From the NCBI RefSeq assembly GCF_021869535.1, contig NW_026262581.1, forward strand, positions 100,182,271 to 100,246,270: DNA of 64,000 bases, in the 5' to 3' direction. The stretch is from Mytilus californianus (taxonomy: Eukaryota > Mollusca > Bivalvia > Mytilida > Mytilidae). The notes under the pieces were generated by a model that made no database searches, was not told the DNA's origin, and saw only the letters and a program-made list of their open reading frames with translations. Below are positions 33,901-48,900 of the stretch, in pieces; the first letter of the stretch is position 1; the number at the start of each line of letters is the position of its first letter. Made by a program: the position numbers and the translations under genes.

Positions 33901-36900
33901 GTATCAAACAAAAAATATTTTAATTACATCACACCAACAAAACAGCCCAGATTTTTTTTAGGTCCAAGAGCTCTACTAGTTGGTCTTTTGTATAAAGGTA
34001 AAATAAAGGATAGATATTTAAAAAGTTTTTTTTACCTGAGAAGTTCAGATTTCAACAGAAGACAGTATTTTGAATTAGCTCTGTAAGCTCCTCATTAGAA
34101 TTTATATTTTCCAGTAAGTTTTTTTTTGTAGATTTCTTTGCTGAAAGTTGATTGAGTTGAGTTGTCACATGCAAACCCAATCAAGAAATTAACCTGTATA
34201 ATGATATTGATTTGAAATTTTATGTTTCCAGTTAAGGTTGTATAAAGTGTGTCTACTATAACTTTCATTTTTAGATGGCCATCCAATGATGGTGACAGGA
34301 AGTACAATTGGTCATATTGCATTATGGGACTTAGAATCAAAAAAGTTGAAAAGTCAGATTAGAGATGCTCATGCAGGGTCTGTTGTTGGTATGCAATGTT
34401 TACCAAATGAACCTCTTATGGTTACCAATGCAGCTGACAACTCTTTAAAGGTAATAGAAAACTGTGAAATTATTACATTTTGCAGTTTTATTTCTGTCAG
34501 CATTTACGATTTACAAGTAGAATTCAACAATTTGTCTGAACTGCACTATTATGGTCTTGAAAATAGATTTGTAACACAAATCTTTTAAAAACAAGTATGC
34601 ACAATTTAAACTTGTCCCAAATGGGAATCAGTTGTGATTGTTGTTAATCAGCCAATCAGATTTGAATTTTTCTTTTGAATTTGCTGATCCTTTTAGTTAG
34701 ATTCTCTTCCTTGTAATATAGGTACCACAAATCTGTAAAAAAAAATCAGATAATGGACAGGATGTGCAGTTTAGGTGATTGAATCCTGGATTGAATTCAC
34801 ATTTTATTCAAATGATTAATTACAGCAGTAGCAGTGTAAACAATGACAAAACTCATAGATTAAACAGAATTAAATTAAGTTTTTTCTGTCCTCCTTAAAA
34901 AAAACCTCACTATTTACAGCACAAGGTGTAAGTCAAATTTATGTTTTGAAGGTTTGGATATTTGATCAACCAGATGGGGGTGGAAGGTTATTAAGACAAA
35001 GGTCAGGTCATTCAGCTCCACCAAACAAAGTTCAACACTATGACAATAATGGAAAGAATATCCTTAGTGCAGGTAGTGTACAGATATATCTTACAAAAAA
35101 TATCTTATTTGAACATTATAATATTAACTGTATACAACATACCAGATACACAGGATTCAGAACAGATGCTACTTTAGTACAAGGCTTTGTTCAATGTTAT
35201 ATAAGTAATAATTTATATATTAGATAGACCATTGTGAAATGTCTGTCTCTTGTTAGCATTTTGTCCAAATATTGAATATTTTGAACAATTCTTGTGAATT
35301 GTTTACAATCGCTATTTTACTGACATATGATTAATTCTTAGGTTTTCTGATTGTTGGAAAATTCAGTCAACCATCAATTATAAATTAATTTGATGTTACA
35401 CTGCTCAGAAAGATTACTATGCTTTGGGAGTCTTCTATGCTATATGTAGATTTTGAAGTTTGAATAATTGCATTAATTCTTACATTCTTTAATATTGAAG
35501 ATGAAATAGTCATTTATCAATCTTTGCCAAAAATGCAATTGTATTTTAGGTCAAGACAGTACCCTAAGGTCATTTTCTGTGATCCATGACAAACACAACA
35601 AAAGTTTAGGAAGAGCGTCTTATGACAAGAAAGAATCTAAAAAGACCGGATTAAAGAAAGATACATATATGATGCCTCCTATCACCCAGTTTTCATCAGG
35701 TAAGGTAACTTTTATTACTTTGCAGTAAATTCAAAAATTCTTGTGTGCATTAATTATTATGATTGTTAATCAGCAGATAAAAATTCAAAAATATATTGGA
35801 AATTGATAAGTTGGAATGTATGCCATATACTAATCCATTAAATGTTGTGCAATGATAAAAACATTGCAAAATTTTTACTGTATTAAGTTAATTCAAAGTA
35901 TGAGATGAAAAATATTGAATGACCTAATGGGTGACTTTAAAGCTAAAGTAGTATCTGTTAATGGGTAACTGAAATACATTAAAGCTAAAGAAGTTTCTGT
36001 AAATACAGATACTACTTTAATTTAAAGTAGCCCATTAAAGCATTCAATAAATTTTTCTCACAATTTTACAAAATGTTTGTCACTTTTCAGGGCTTTTCAA
36101 GGAAAATTTGGAATTTGACAAAAATTATTTTAATATTAACAATGACCAAGATATATATACACTTTCCAAATTCCGAACTTCAAATCATTCACTCCCAATA
36201 GAAAAGGGGAGATGTTATTATATTGACAGAAGTGAAAGAAAGTGTTCTATATGCCAGAATGGAGATGTCGGAGACGATTATCACTATATTTTTGTTTGCC
36301 CAGCTTTAGAAGATGAAAGGAAAAGATTTATTATACCAAACGAACTAATAAGCAGACATAATGTTTTAAAATTCAACACACTGTCTAACTCCAAAAAACC
36401 AAAGACACTCAGACAGCTTTGCAATTTCATAAGATGTATCAACAGTAAAATTACTCCTTCTTCTCAGCCATAGTTTCAACATATTTAAACACTAAAACTA
36501 TTTCTTCAAACATGTTTATTTACATAATTTGTGTGTTTCGCCGATTAGATCGGCATCATCAGGTCCTGATGACATCGATCTAATCGGCGAAACATGTCGA
36601 CTAAATAAATTGCAGATCACTTATGTGTTGTTGTCAATCTAGTGGTACATGTATTTAGATTTTTTTCATTTGACAACCCTGCAAACCATCGGTATCCACT
36701 TAAGGTATCTCTACCTGCACGAAACTTTGGTTCAGCAGTCCTTAATTATTTGTTTGTGTATATATATATTTTTTTTTTTTTTTTTATCTATTTTTATTTA
36801 TTTCACTTTTGTTTAACATTTTTATTTTTTTTTATGTTATTACATTAAATATTTTGTATGCATGTTTTTATCTTCTCTGTAACCTTTGTACTTACATGGT

Positions 36901-39900
36901 TTTATGAGAATAAACTATCTATCTATCTATCCACTTTGTAATTTAAGCACTTGATCGTGATATGTTTAATGCTTGATTAAAGAATTTCTGATGCATATTC
37001 GGTCACATTTCTTTATTAAATAAATAAATAATTTCCAAATTCATACTTTTCCAGGGTATGAAAAATAAATAGGCTTTACCTAGTGAATAGAATGAATGAT
37101 TCTTGTAAAAATGAATGACCAATTCAATGAGATAGTAAGTACCATTCATCCAGACAATCTAATTTTATACAGTAAAACATAAATTTGATATTTGACAGAT
37201 ACCAGTAGACAAAGTGATTGGGATAACATAGCCGCATGCCATCGTGGGAAATGTTTGGTAACAACATGGAGTTATCAGAGGTCCACAATGGGTACTCATA
37301 AACTTAAACATCCACTGTTTGATGAGGATCCAAAATTGAAACTAGCTACAGCATTGGTATGAATTTTGTTATTTTGATACACAATATTTGTATTTTATGT
37401 GAACATTTGTAATATCTAAATGATAGACCGTGAGCTTCTAGTGCATTTTAGTATCAGTTTTCCCTCATCCTGTAAGTTTTACTGTGGTCCAATCATCAAA
37501 AGAATTTATTAAGTTTTTTTTTATAAAATTCTGTCGATGTTAATGCTATAAATGTCAGCCACAAGATCCTATTTAATAATAAAAAATGTCAGTGGCATAA
37601 TGCTGGTTTGTACAAATAAAAAATGTTGATGTGCTGGTTTGAACTTTGATGCACAAATTGTTTATGCATTGAAATCAAGGAAACAACACCGATGAAAATT
37701 TTCTGTGATCATTATAAAACTTAGTTTCAGTAGATATTTCTTTATTTTAATTATCTGAAAAGTTGCAATTGATTGAACCATAAAAGGGTGTCCCTAGTAC
37801 GATGATAGAAGGGGGTTTGTACCGATCAAGCTGGTTTATATACCACCTATCAGTTAAAAGTATCAAATCCACCAGCAATATGAAAGCCATTTTTCATTAT
37901 TTCAATTAGCATGATTAGATGTAATATTAATATTTTTCTGTTTTTATTTGTATTTTTGTGAATTTTTAAATTAATTGACAGTTTGTTTTATTTGATATTA
38001 TTTCATTATTTCTTATATGTTGTTAATTTTGGAAATACTTTAGAGATATGAATGATTCTATTTGTTTTATTGAAGTGTACTGATATAAGTCCTTGTGGTA
38101 ATTTTGTGGTAATTGGATATAGCACTGGTCATGTGGATAAATATAATCTTCAGTCTGCAATACACAGAGGCTGTTATGGAGAGACTATAGGTAAGGAGTT
38201 AGCTGATTAGATAGAGGAAGTTGAGATCGTTTTATGTTTTATTGATATTTTCAGGATGGATGAATATGATGTTTGTGCTAATCATGCTAGTTGGAATGAA
38301 ATGAAAACAAATATAGAAAAAATATAGACTACATATTTGGGATTTTACGCATTTTGAAATAAAAAAAATATTATGGTATCTTAAAAATTTCATATGGGTT
38401 ATATGCATTGCCAATGATAGTTTGAATTGATTCATTTTTATACAACCGCAAAAATTAAAAAATTTTTGGTCGTATATTGGTATGACGTTGGCGTCGTCGT
38501 CGTCCTCCTCCGAAGACACATTGGTTTTCGCACTCTAACTTTAGTTTAAGTGAATGGATCTCCGTGAAATTTTACCATAAGGTTAAATACCACAAAAGGA
38601 AGGTTGGGATTGATTTTGGGGGTTATGGTACCAACAGTTAAGGAATTAGGGGCCAAAAAGGGGCAAAAAATAAGCATTTTTGTAACTTCCAGACATAACT
38701 TGTGTGTTAGTGTATGGATCTCTCTGACATTGTACCACAAGGTTCCATATCACAAAGGGAATGCTGGGATTGATTTTGGGGTTAATTGCCGCAAAATTTT
38801 AGGAATTAGGGGCCAAAAAAGGGGAAAAAAACAAGCATTTTTCTAGTTTCATGTTAATAACTTGTGTGTAAGTATATGGATTTTTCTGAAATTGAACTAC
38901 AAGGTTCCATATCACAAAGGGAAAGCTGGAATTGAGTTTGGGGGTAATTGCCCAAAACGTTTAGGAATAAGGGGCCAAAAATAGCATTTTTCTAGTTTCC
39001 AGACAATAACTTGTGTTTAAGTGTATGGATCTCTCTGAAATTGTACTGCAAGGTACCATACCACAAAGGGAATGCTGGGATTGATTTTGGGGGTAATTGC
39101 CTCAAAATTTTTAGGAATTAGGGGCCAAAAAGGGGTAAAAACAAGCATTTTTCTAGTTTCAGGACAATAACTTGTGTGTAAGTGTATGGATCTTTATGAA
39201 ATTGTACTACAAGGTTCCATATCACAAAAGGAAAGCTGGGTATGAGTTTGGGGGTAATTGCCCTAAACGTTTAGGAATTTGGAGCCGCCAAAAAGGGGCC
39301 TAAAAACAAGCATTTTTCTAGTTTCCAGACAATAACTTGTGTTCAAGTGTATGGATCTCTCTGAAATTGTACTGCAAGGTAACATACCACAAAGGGAAGG
39401 CTGGGATTGATTTTGGGGTAATTGCCTCAAAATTTTAGGAATTAGGGGCCAAAAAGGGGCAAAAAACAAGCATTTTTCTAGTTTCAGGACAATAACTTGT
39501 GTGTAAGTGTATGGATCTTTATGAAATTGTACTACAAGGTTCCATATCACAAAAGGAAAGCTGGGTATGAGTTTGGGGGTAATTGCCCTAAACGTTTAGG
39601 AATTTGGGGCCAAAAAGGGGCCTAAAAACTAGCATTTTTCTAGTTTCCAGACAATAACTTGTGTTCAAGTGTATGGATCTCTCTGAAATTGTACTGCAAG
39701 GTACCATACCACAAAGGAAAGGCTGGGATTGAGTTTGGGGGTAATGAATCATAAGGGGGTTCAAAAAATTTAGTGGAGAGATTTTTTTTTTCTTTAAAAT
39801 TTTCCATTTTAAATTGGTTATTTCTGATTTATATATAAAGCAAATAATAATGATATGGTTTGAATAGGTAAATTAAACATTTTTAAGTTCTTAGACCACA

Positions 39901-42900
39901 TTCATTCTGTGTCAGAAACCAAGCTGTGTCCATACTTGCCCCAACTGTTCAGGGTTCGACCTCTGCGGTCGTATCCATCTGCGCCCCAGCGGAGCATTTT
40001 ATTATAAACTTTTATAAATGCATATTTGAAAAAAAAAATTAATAGTGTGATATAATATCAAAACAAGGAAAATTTTGAATTTCATGTGTTCCAAGAAACT
40101 CACAAAAACGCAAGTAGGTTATATTATTGTTATGTCACTGAACTGTTTTTAAGAAGCTGGTTTTCATTATTCACCTGTATATAAGATTGTGTAAGGTATT
40201 TGTTACCATGCCTGTTTGAAAGAAAAATATTCATATATTTGATTTTTCTTACTACCACCCTCATATTTTCTGAAAGAGCAGTGTGTACAATGTTCAATAA
40301 GTTTTCTGCCAAATTCATTCTTCAGAATATTTATTTTTACATCAATTCATACCAATATAAAGGATACATAGTAAATTTCTATGAGAATTTTTTTTCAGTA
40401 TTTATTAAAAGTTAGATTTAGGCTAAAAAAATTTGTTCACTGTTCAGAACGTAATGCATTGTCAAGTAGAATTGAAATACCGGTAGATAAATATGTCATA
40501 TTGACTTTCCTTAATTTCAAAACTTTTTTACAGCACATAACTGTAGTGTAAGAGGTATCGCCATTGATGGGTTAAACCAAATCACGATTACAGCAGGTCT
40601 GGATGGTGAAGTAAAGTTCTGGAAATTTAAACAGAAAAATCTGATAGATACATGTCACCTGAAATGCTGCATATCTGATATATTGTTACATAGAGAAAGG
40701 TAAGGTTTTGCCTTGTAAGATTTTTCCTCTTGACCTAGAACTTGTTGTTTCTGTTGAGAAAGGTAACGATAATGTATGAAGTAATGCATTTTCATATTGT
40801 TTATTTGAAGCTTTCTCTTGATTAGATAACAAAAACATTTTAAAAAGCAAAACGTTACAAAATTTGTTTATTCAATCAAAGTAAAATATCATTTAGGGGA
40901 TTGAAAATTAAGCAATGGTTTTCCGGAGTATTTTCATTACACACCACAAATTTTGCTAATCATACAGATTTATCTTGCTCAACTGTCTTCATGTCTACTT
41001 TTATATCCAGATTTTTATATTTTCTGAAAATTTTATAAAAGAATGATCATTATTTATGTTTCTTTTCTATGAAATTAAAGAGTGCTTATAAATATGTCAG
41101 TTGTCTTCTATCTAATCTGATACTGCAGTTTATTATTTAATTATTTGGTAACTGTAAGCTACAAATCTATTTTTTTCTAGCATGAAAACATGTGCACATA
41201 TTTTTTTTTGGAATATCTCAGCATGCAGAAAAATAAACCAAAATTTGACACCTTTAATTTCTTCAACATGGCCATAACAAGCATAAAATTAATTCTGAAT
41301 AAGATTATCTTCAGTGGGAAGAGAGGAACTACCAAAGTCACATTATTAATCAAAAATGTTTTAGATAAAATTTGTTCTAAATTCATTTACGGGAAAATTT
41401 TCTATCACAACAACATTGATTTATTTCAAAGATAAAAAAAAAAATTTGAATTATAATTATACAGCACAAAGAAGCTGATAGAACTATAGTCCCAAAGAAT
41501 AGATATCTTATGAACAAACAACTTTTCCCCCTTGAATTGAAAAAAAAAAACAGAGTTTTATAAATAGATACCTATCTCTCTTCTGATTACCACAATACAT
41601 TGGATATTGTAAATACAGAAATAAATGCGTGCATTCATTATTGTGATGTTAAGGAGGATGCACAAAAATGCTAGAGTAATTATTGCTATATCAAGAAAAT
41701 CTGTATACAGGTGTAAATATCAGATATCAAAATGCGAGTTATTATTGCGATACTCACTCAGTCGCATTATTCACAATAATAAAAACCTTGCAATAATTTC
41801 TGAATTTACAGTTGTCTATACAAATTACACCTGACAAAAACTGCAAAAATGCATTATTGTCTTGACCATTTTTTTTTTAAGTTACTAGATTATACAATGC
41901 TTTTCATATAATATTAACTAAAATATAATAAGGATGGTATTTAGGAATTCTTTTATCACATTTAATAATCTTTTAAAAATGTGAAAGCTAATCTCTCTGA
42001 TTATATTATTTTATTTTTTTTTAATTTATAGTTCCATGCTGGCAGTGTCACTTGATGACTTTAGAATTATGATTATAGATACAGACACACGTAAAATTGT
42101 CAGGACATTTCAGGGACATCACAATGCTGTCACAGATATGGTAAGACAACAGTTTTACTTTGAGTTATCTCCCTTTGTGGTGTTTCAAACAGTTGATCCT
42201 GCTACTTATATGCTTCAGTGTTCTCAAAACTTCATGATTATATGTTATGTATTATAAATTGTTACCCGAGAGAAATAGCTAAGTTGCTTCCAGCAAATGA
42301 AAAAAAAACTAGTTGATTGTTCTATATGGCAGGTAAAGCATATGTTTATTGTCAAAGGTATTTTACATAGTTTACATGTTAAAGGATTGCCAATTTAATT
42401 TCAACATTTCCATTATACTAACAAAATTACATATATCTCTGTGTCAACAGTTTATTATGAAATCTATATCAAAGGTTTATATCAGTAATGTCTGGGACAA
42501 AATCGAATAATCAGTGCTGATAAATTATTTTTACAGGAGTTATGTCCTTTGGGACTGTAAATTCTATCATTAATTGTATTGTAGGCACTCTCAAGTGTAC
42601 AATTCTTGCCAGATTTTTATTAAATTCATATCAAATGTTTAAATCAGCAATGTCTTGGATGAGTTATAATATCAGTGCCAATCAGCTATTTTTAGGAGTT
42701 GTGCCCTTTGAAATATAAATTATATGGAGCATTCTCACACCTACCTTTCTTGTAGGATAATTATGAAATTTATGTCAAAGGATTATATCAACAATGTCAT
42801 GGACGAGTATGAAAAGAAGTGCTGATCAATAATTTTACAGGATTTATGTCCTTCAAAATGTAATTTATATATTAGCACTCTAACACCTATATTTCTTAGA

Positions 42901-45900
42901 AGAGTGCTAAGCAATTATTTATACAGGGCATATGCCCGTTGAAAAAGAAATACTATGGAAATTAACATTGTTTAGTGATCTCATGCCTACATTTCTTGTA
43001 GGAAATTTATAAAAAAAGTTAAAAAAGAACCTCAAAAATTCTTTTTGGATTAGCCCTTGGACAGATAAAATATGCACTTTGGCAGGGGACATACACCTTA
43101 TCGCCATTACTGGACATCACAAAGGTTCCCATAAAATTTTGGCGTCACAATAGAAAATGTCTGACACCACAATGGAAAAGTGATTGTTGTATGATGTCAA
43201 TAGTTCAAGTGTCACAGATTCTCGGGTCAAGGGTCGCAGATTCCCAAATAGCGATAAGGTCTATTGAAATGCTGTTCTTTTATTGAGTTAATATCACTTC
43301 TTCACTTGTATTCACAAAATTTGTTAGATATACAATCTTATTCCTGTTATCTCGAAGTCAGTCGGACCAGAGAAATATTTCAAGATACCTGTAGTTCGAC
43401 TCTAACGAAAACCGAAAGTTTGACAGACCAAGGGATACAACTCTTGCTTAGCTTGGTAAGGCTAAAATAAATCCTGATGAATATGGGTAGGGGATCGATT
43501 TTCTTATCTGAATGCGAAGTATCTGTATTATGTCATATGTGTATCAGTTTGAGATAAATAATGCAATTTGATTGCTTTTGTTTAACTTGGGACTGTAAAT
43601 TTGGTTCGAGTCAACCGAAATTTTGACTCATCCAATTTCGACTCATCAGGAGTGGAAATACATATATTTATATGGAACAAAGTTCGGGACCACAAGAAAA
43701 CTTCGACTCATCCGAAATTTCGAGTCAACTGAGTTCGAATCAATGAGAGTTAACTGTATAAGGTCTATCATGAATACTAGAATGTTATCATATACAGTGC
43801 ACAATGATATTGGTTCTTGCATAGTTAGCTTCGTCAATAAACCAATTTTAATAAAACACTGTTGTATGATTTTCATATGTTATATAAAATGTCCATGGTT
43901 TTACTCTGCCTTTTAATTTGAATAAGTACAGCACACTATCAAAAATGACCTTGTATATTTAGTGCTCTGAATTTGCCATTTCAGACCTTCAGTCCTGACG
44001 CCAGATGGTTGATAACTGCAAGTATGGATTCTACCGTGAGAACTTGGGACCTGCCAACAGGAAAGTATGTCACTAACCTTAATGTGTATCACACATTTCA
44101 TTATATTTGATTAAACCCCCATTCTAAAAGTGGACGTTATTTTGCATTCACCTTGTCCATCCATCCATTTGTCCTAACCTTCATGTATGTCTATGCTTAT
44201 TCCGTCATTTAGAGGAGTTTTAAAGGTAGATTTTTTTTCTTCTATTTATCGTCTTTATTAAGTCTCCCAAACGAAGTTTGGGAAGACTTATTGTTTTTGC
44301 TCAGTTCTTATTATTATTATAATTCTTCTTCCTGTTCCTCCTCCGCCACTTTTAAATTTGAACTTGTCCGCACCCGTTCTCCAAAACCGCTTGTCAGATT
44401 AACTTAGGGTTTCACAATATGTTAGACTAACATGTCTAGTGGTGCAATCAGGGTTTTGTTTGTGCAATAGGGTTTATAAAGGGGTACTTTGAGGGGCGAA
44501 AAGAAAGAAGGGTTTTACTATAGAACCCTATGGGATTTTATTTTTTTAAATTTTCAAATGATTATAAATTGAAAACCGTTTGTGATAGACACAATCTTTT
44601 TTTTTGAAAATGTTCTAAATGATAAAGCACATTAAATGAAATACAGGGTTAGTCCCCAGGGGTCACCCCCACCCCCTGCCATTTAAGAAAGTTCTAATAC
44701 CTTGAAAGTGGTCAAGATCCCCACCCCTAAACCATATATATTCTGGTTTGTCATGCTAAGATGGTTTGAATGATATACAGGGTTAGTCCCCAGGGGTCAT
44801 CCCGACCCCCTGCCATTTGAGAAAGTTCTAATATCTTGTAAATGGTCGAGATCCCCACCCCTAAACCATATATATTCTTTTTGTCATTATAAAGCAAATC
44901 AAATGAAATACAGGGTTAGTCCCCAGGGGTCACCCCCACCCCCTGCCATTTAAGAAAGTTCTAATATCTTGTAAGTGGTCAAGATCCCCACCCCTAAACC
45001 ATATATATTCTGGTTTGTCATGCAAAGATGGTTTGAATAATATACAGGGTTAGTCCCCAGGGGTCCCCCCAACCCCCTGCCATTTAAGAAAGTTCTAATA
45101 TCTTGTAAGTGGTCAAGATCCCCACCCCTAAACCATATATATTCTGGTTTGTCATGCAAAGATGGTTTGAATGATATACAGGGTTAGTCCCCAGGGGTCA
45201 TCCCCCACCCCCTGCCATTTGAGAAAGTTCTAATATCTTGTAAATGGTCGAGATCCCCACCCCTAAACCATATATATTCTTGTTCTTCATGTCTCGAACA
45301 TTTGAATGACGTATAGGATCAGTCCCCAGGGGTTCCCCCCACCCCCAATGTTCTAGTATCTTGTAAGTGGTCAAGATCCCCACCCCTAAACCATATATAT
45401 TCTGGTTTGTCATGCAAAGATGGTTTGAATGATATACAGGGTTAGTCCCCAGGGGTCATCCCCCACCCCCTGCCATTTGAGAAAGTTCTAATATCTTGTA
45501 AATGGTCGAGATCCCCACCCCTTAACCATATATATTCCTGTTCGTTATGTCTCGAACATTTGAATGACGTATAGGGTCAGTCCCCAGGGGTTCCCCCCAC
45601 CCCCAATGTTCTAATATCTTGTAAATGGTCAAGATCCCCACCCCTAAACCATATATATTCCTGTTCGTCATGTCTCGAACATTTGAATGACGTATAGGGT
45701 CAGTCCCCAGGGGTTCCCCCCACCCCCTGTGTTCTAGTATCTTGTAAGTGGTCGAGATCCCCACCCCTTAACCATATATATTCTGGTTTGCCATGCCAAG
45801 ATGATTTGAATGATATACAGGGTTAGTCCCCAGGCATCACTAATGCATATAACTTTACCAAACCAATTTTCACTGGACTTTGCCCAATGTCAGACGACCC

Positions 45901-48900
45901 TGGGAATTACGAATTATGGGAGCTTCGTTTGGGAGACTTCGTAACAGCATCCTGTTACAATCATTTCTTGTTTGTAGACAAATTAGTCACTCCATAGTAA
46001 CAGGACTTTTAAAAAATTTATTGACCAAGCGTCAACATGAACATACTTAAATACTCTTTGATATTTTCAACGACTGTTATATATGTTATATATAAAGTAG
46101 CATATATGTTAGTCATCAGTAAATTGCAGATTAGACTGGTGAAGTAATTTACACAAATTCTATTATTCATTGCCAGATAAGGCTATGAATGTTACTACAA
46201 ACAAACAAAAAACAAAAACAAGGCATCATCATGAACTGTGTGGGGAAAATTGGTTTCCAATGAACAAATTTTAAACCATAATTTTGTTAAATGAGATTTG
46301 ATAGAATAATAAACAGCTTAAAGAAGTTATTTCATAATTCAGTATTCCTTAACTGGCAAATAAGAAGGAAAATACACATCAAACTTGATCATTAATTTGT
46401 GTGTGACATTTCAAAGAAGAAATTATAGAAATTTCTTTCTGATTTGTCTTTTCTCTATTTAAAGCATATTTTATTATATATATATATATATTCAGTTTTT
46501 TTCTCACTATTTGAAAAAAAAAATATTTTACACACCCCATCAAACAGTTATGTTATAAATTTTTTGCTGCATGTCCAGGATGTACCATATATCTAGGATT
46601 TTGAAAAAAGGGGGCCCACCAACATTAGAATTTGGACTTGTGAAAAGTCTATGTGTTAACCATATGTTTAGCTCAACAAGCCCCCCGCCCTAAATTTGCC
46701 TCTCAAACAAATTAAACAAATTTACACATAATTTTAAAATGCCAAGGAAAAGGTTAAAGCACAATTTCTTTTTTATATTCAGATATTACATCAATATTAG
46801 ATAAAATAAAATTTAAATTGATGTAATTTATTGGTAAATATTTACTCATTATTTGATATTTATAGACTTATTGACTGTTTCCTGGTCAGTTCAGCAGCAA
46901 CATCACTGAGCCTGTCACCTACAGGAGATTTTCTAGCCACATCACATGTAGATGATATAGGTGTTTACCTGTGGTCTAACATGACATTGTACACCTTTGT
47001 CTCATTGAGACCTCTCCCTGAGGATTATGAACCTGACACATTAGAACTGCCAGCTACTCAGTATGAAAAGAAGGGTGAGTGGAAGAGTATAGGACTTTGT
47101 AAACCATTTAATATATTTCCACCGTCAGATGTTGAAAGAGGAATATGGAAAGAAATACCATTTATATTGTGTATGCTATAGCTAAAGATGACCAAAATCA
47201 TTTTAAATTTAGAAATTGTGATTAGGGACAATTAAACACAGGAAAAAGTATGATTTGACTCATTCACAATTTAATCTTGTGGAAAATAAATCAAATTTAA
47301 GGTTAACATTCAAATTGAATGTCAATTTCAATAATTTGATATATATGAAATATAACATGGAATAAATATCATTGTGCCAGCAATCCATCAACACATGTAA
47401 ACCAAAAATTAAGATATTTAGGTCACCCTAATGTATAATAAAAGCACTCCTATAGTATGTCTAAATTTACCTGAGTATAGACGGATTTAAGATAAATCAG
47501 AGTTCTCTACCCTCCCACCATTTTTTATGCCCCACCTATGATAGTAGAGGGGCATTATGTTTTTCCGTTTGTGCGTCCATTCGTTCGTTCGTCCGTCCAT
47601 CCATCTGTCCCGCTTCAGGTTAAAGTTTTTGGTCGAGGTAGGTTTTTGTTGGAAGTTGGAAGTCCAATCAACTTTAAACTTAGTACACATGTTCCCTATG
47701 ATATGATCTTTCTAATTTTAATGCCAAATTAGAGTTTTGACCCTTATTTCATGGTCCACTGAACATAGAAAATGATAGTGCGAGAGGGGCATCCGTGTAC
47801 TATGGACACATTCTTGTTTTTATTGAGAAAGCAAAACTGATCAAATCATTTGAAATTTGGAAATAATGTAAAGCACCATACACCCAATCACTTTTAACAC
47901 AGGTTTCCTAAAACTTAGAGGTCTCAAGTGAAAATGTAAAATTTGCTGCATTCTATTTATAGAGACAGATGAAGAAGATGAAAAAGACGATATAGATATG
48001 GATGACTATGAACTGTCAGCATTTAAATCTCCAGAACAATTATCTGATGAACTTATAACATTATCATTATTACCTAATTCAAGGTGGCAAAATCTTCTCA
48101 ATTTAGACATTATTAAGGTGTGTTTTAATTTAGTGTCAGTATTAATATTTGTCACTTCATTTTTATACGACCGCAAAAATTAAAAATTTTTTGGTCGTAT
48201 ATTGGTATGACGTTGGCGTCGTCGTCGTCGTCGTCCGAAGACACATTGGTTTTCGCACTCTAACTTTAGTTTAAGTGAATAGATCTCCATGAAATTTTAC
48301 CATAAGGTTCAATACCACGAAAGGAAGGTTGGGATTGATTTTGGGGGTTATGGTACCAACAGTTAAGGAATTAGGGGCCAAAAAGGGGCCAAAAATAAGC
48401 ATTTTTGTAACTTCCAGACAATAACTTGTGTGTAAGTGTATGGATCTCTCTGACATTGTACCACAAGGTTCCATATCACAAAGGGAAGGCTGTAATCGAT
48501 TTTGGGGGTAATTGCCTCAAAATTTTAGGAATTAGGGGCCAAAAAAAGGGGCAAAAAACAAGCATTTTTCTAGTTTCATGACAATAACTTGTGTGTAAGT
48601 GTTTGGATATTTCTGAAATTGTACTACAAGGTTCCATATCACAAAGGGAAAGCTGGAATTGAGTTTGGGGGTAATTGCCCGAAAGGTTTAGGAATTGGGG
48701 GCCAAAAAGGGGCCAAAAATAAGCATTTTTCTAGTTTCCAGACAATGACTTGTGTTCAAGTGTATGGATCTCTCTGAAATTGTACTGCAAGGTACCATAC
48801 CACAAAGGGAAGGCTGGGATTGAGTTTGGGGGTGATGAATCATAAGGGGGTTCAAAAAATTTGGGGGGGATTTTTTTTTTTTCTTTTTTTTCTTTTTTTC

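Noticed and set aside
36091-36473. Independent host gene for a zinc-finger protein
   Set aside because: The CxxC...HxxxxC cluster and preceding motif are those of LINE C-termini, and there is no start codon.
44950-45764. Minus-strand frames with GLGVGILTTYKILE repeats
   Set aside because: Periodic translation of the 132-bp tandem unit; interrupted by stops between groups of units.
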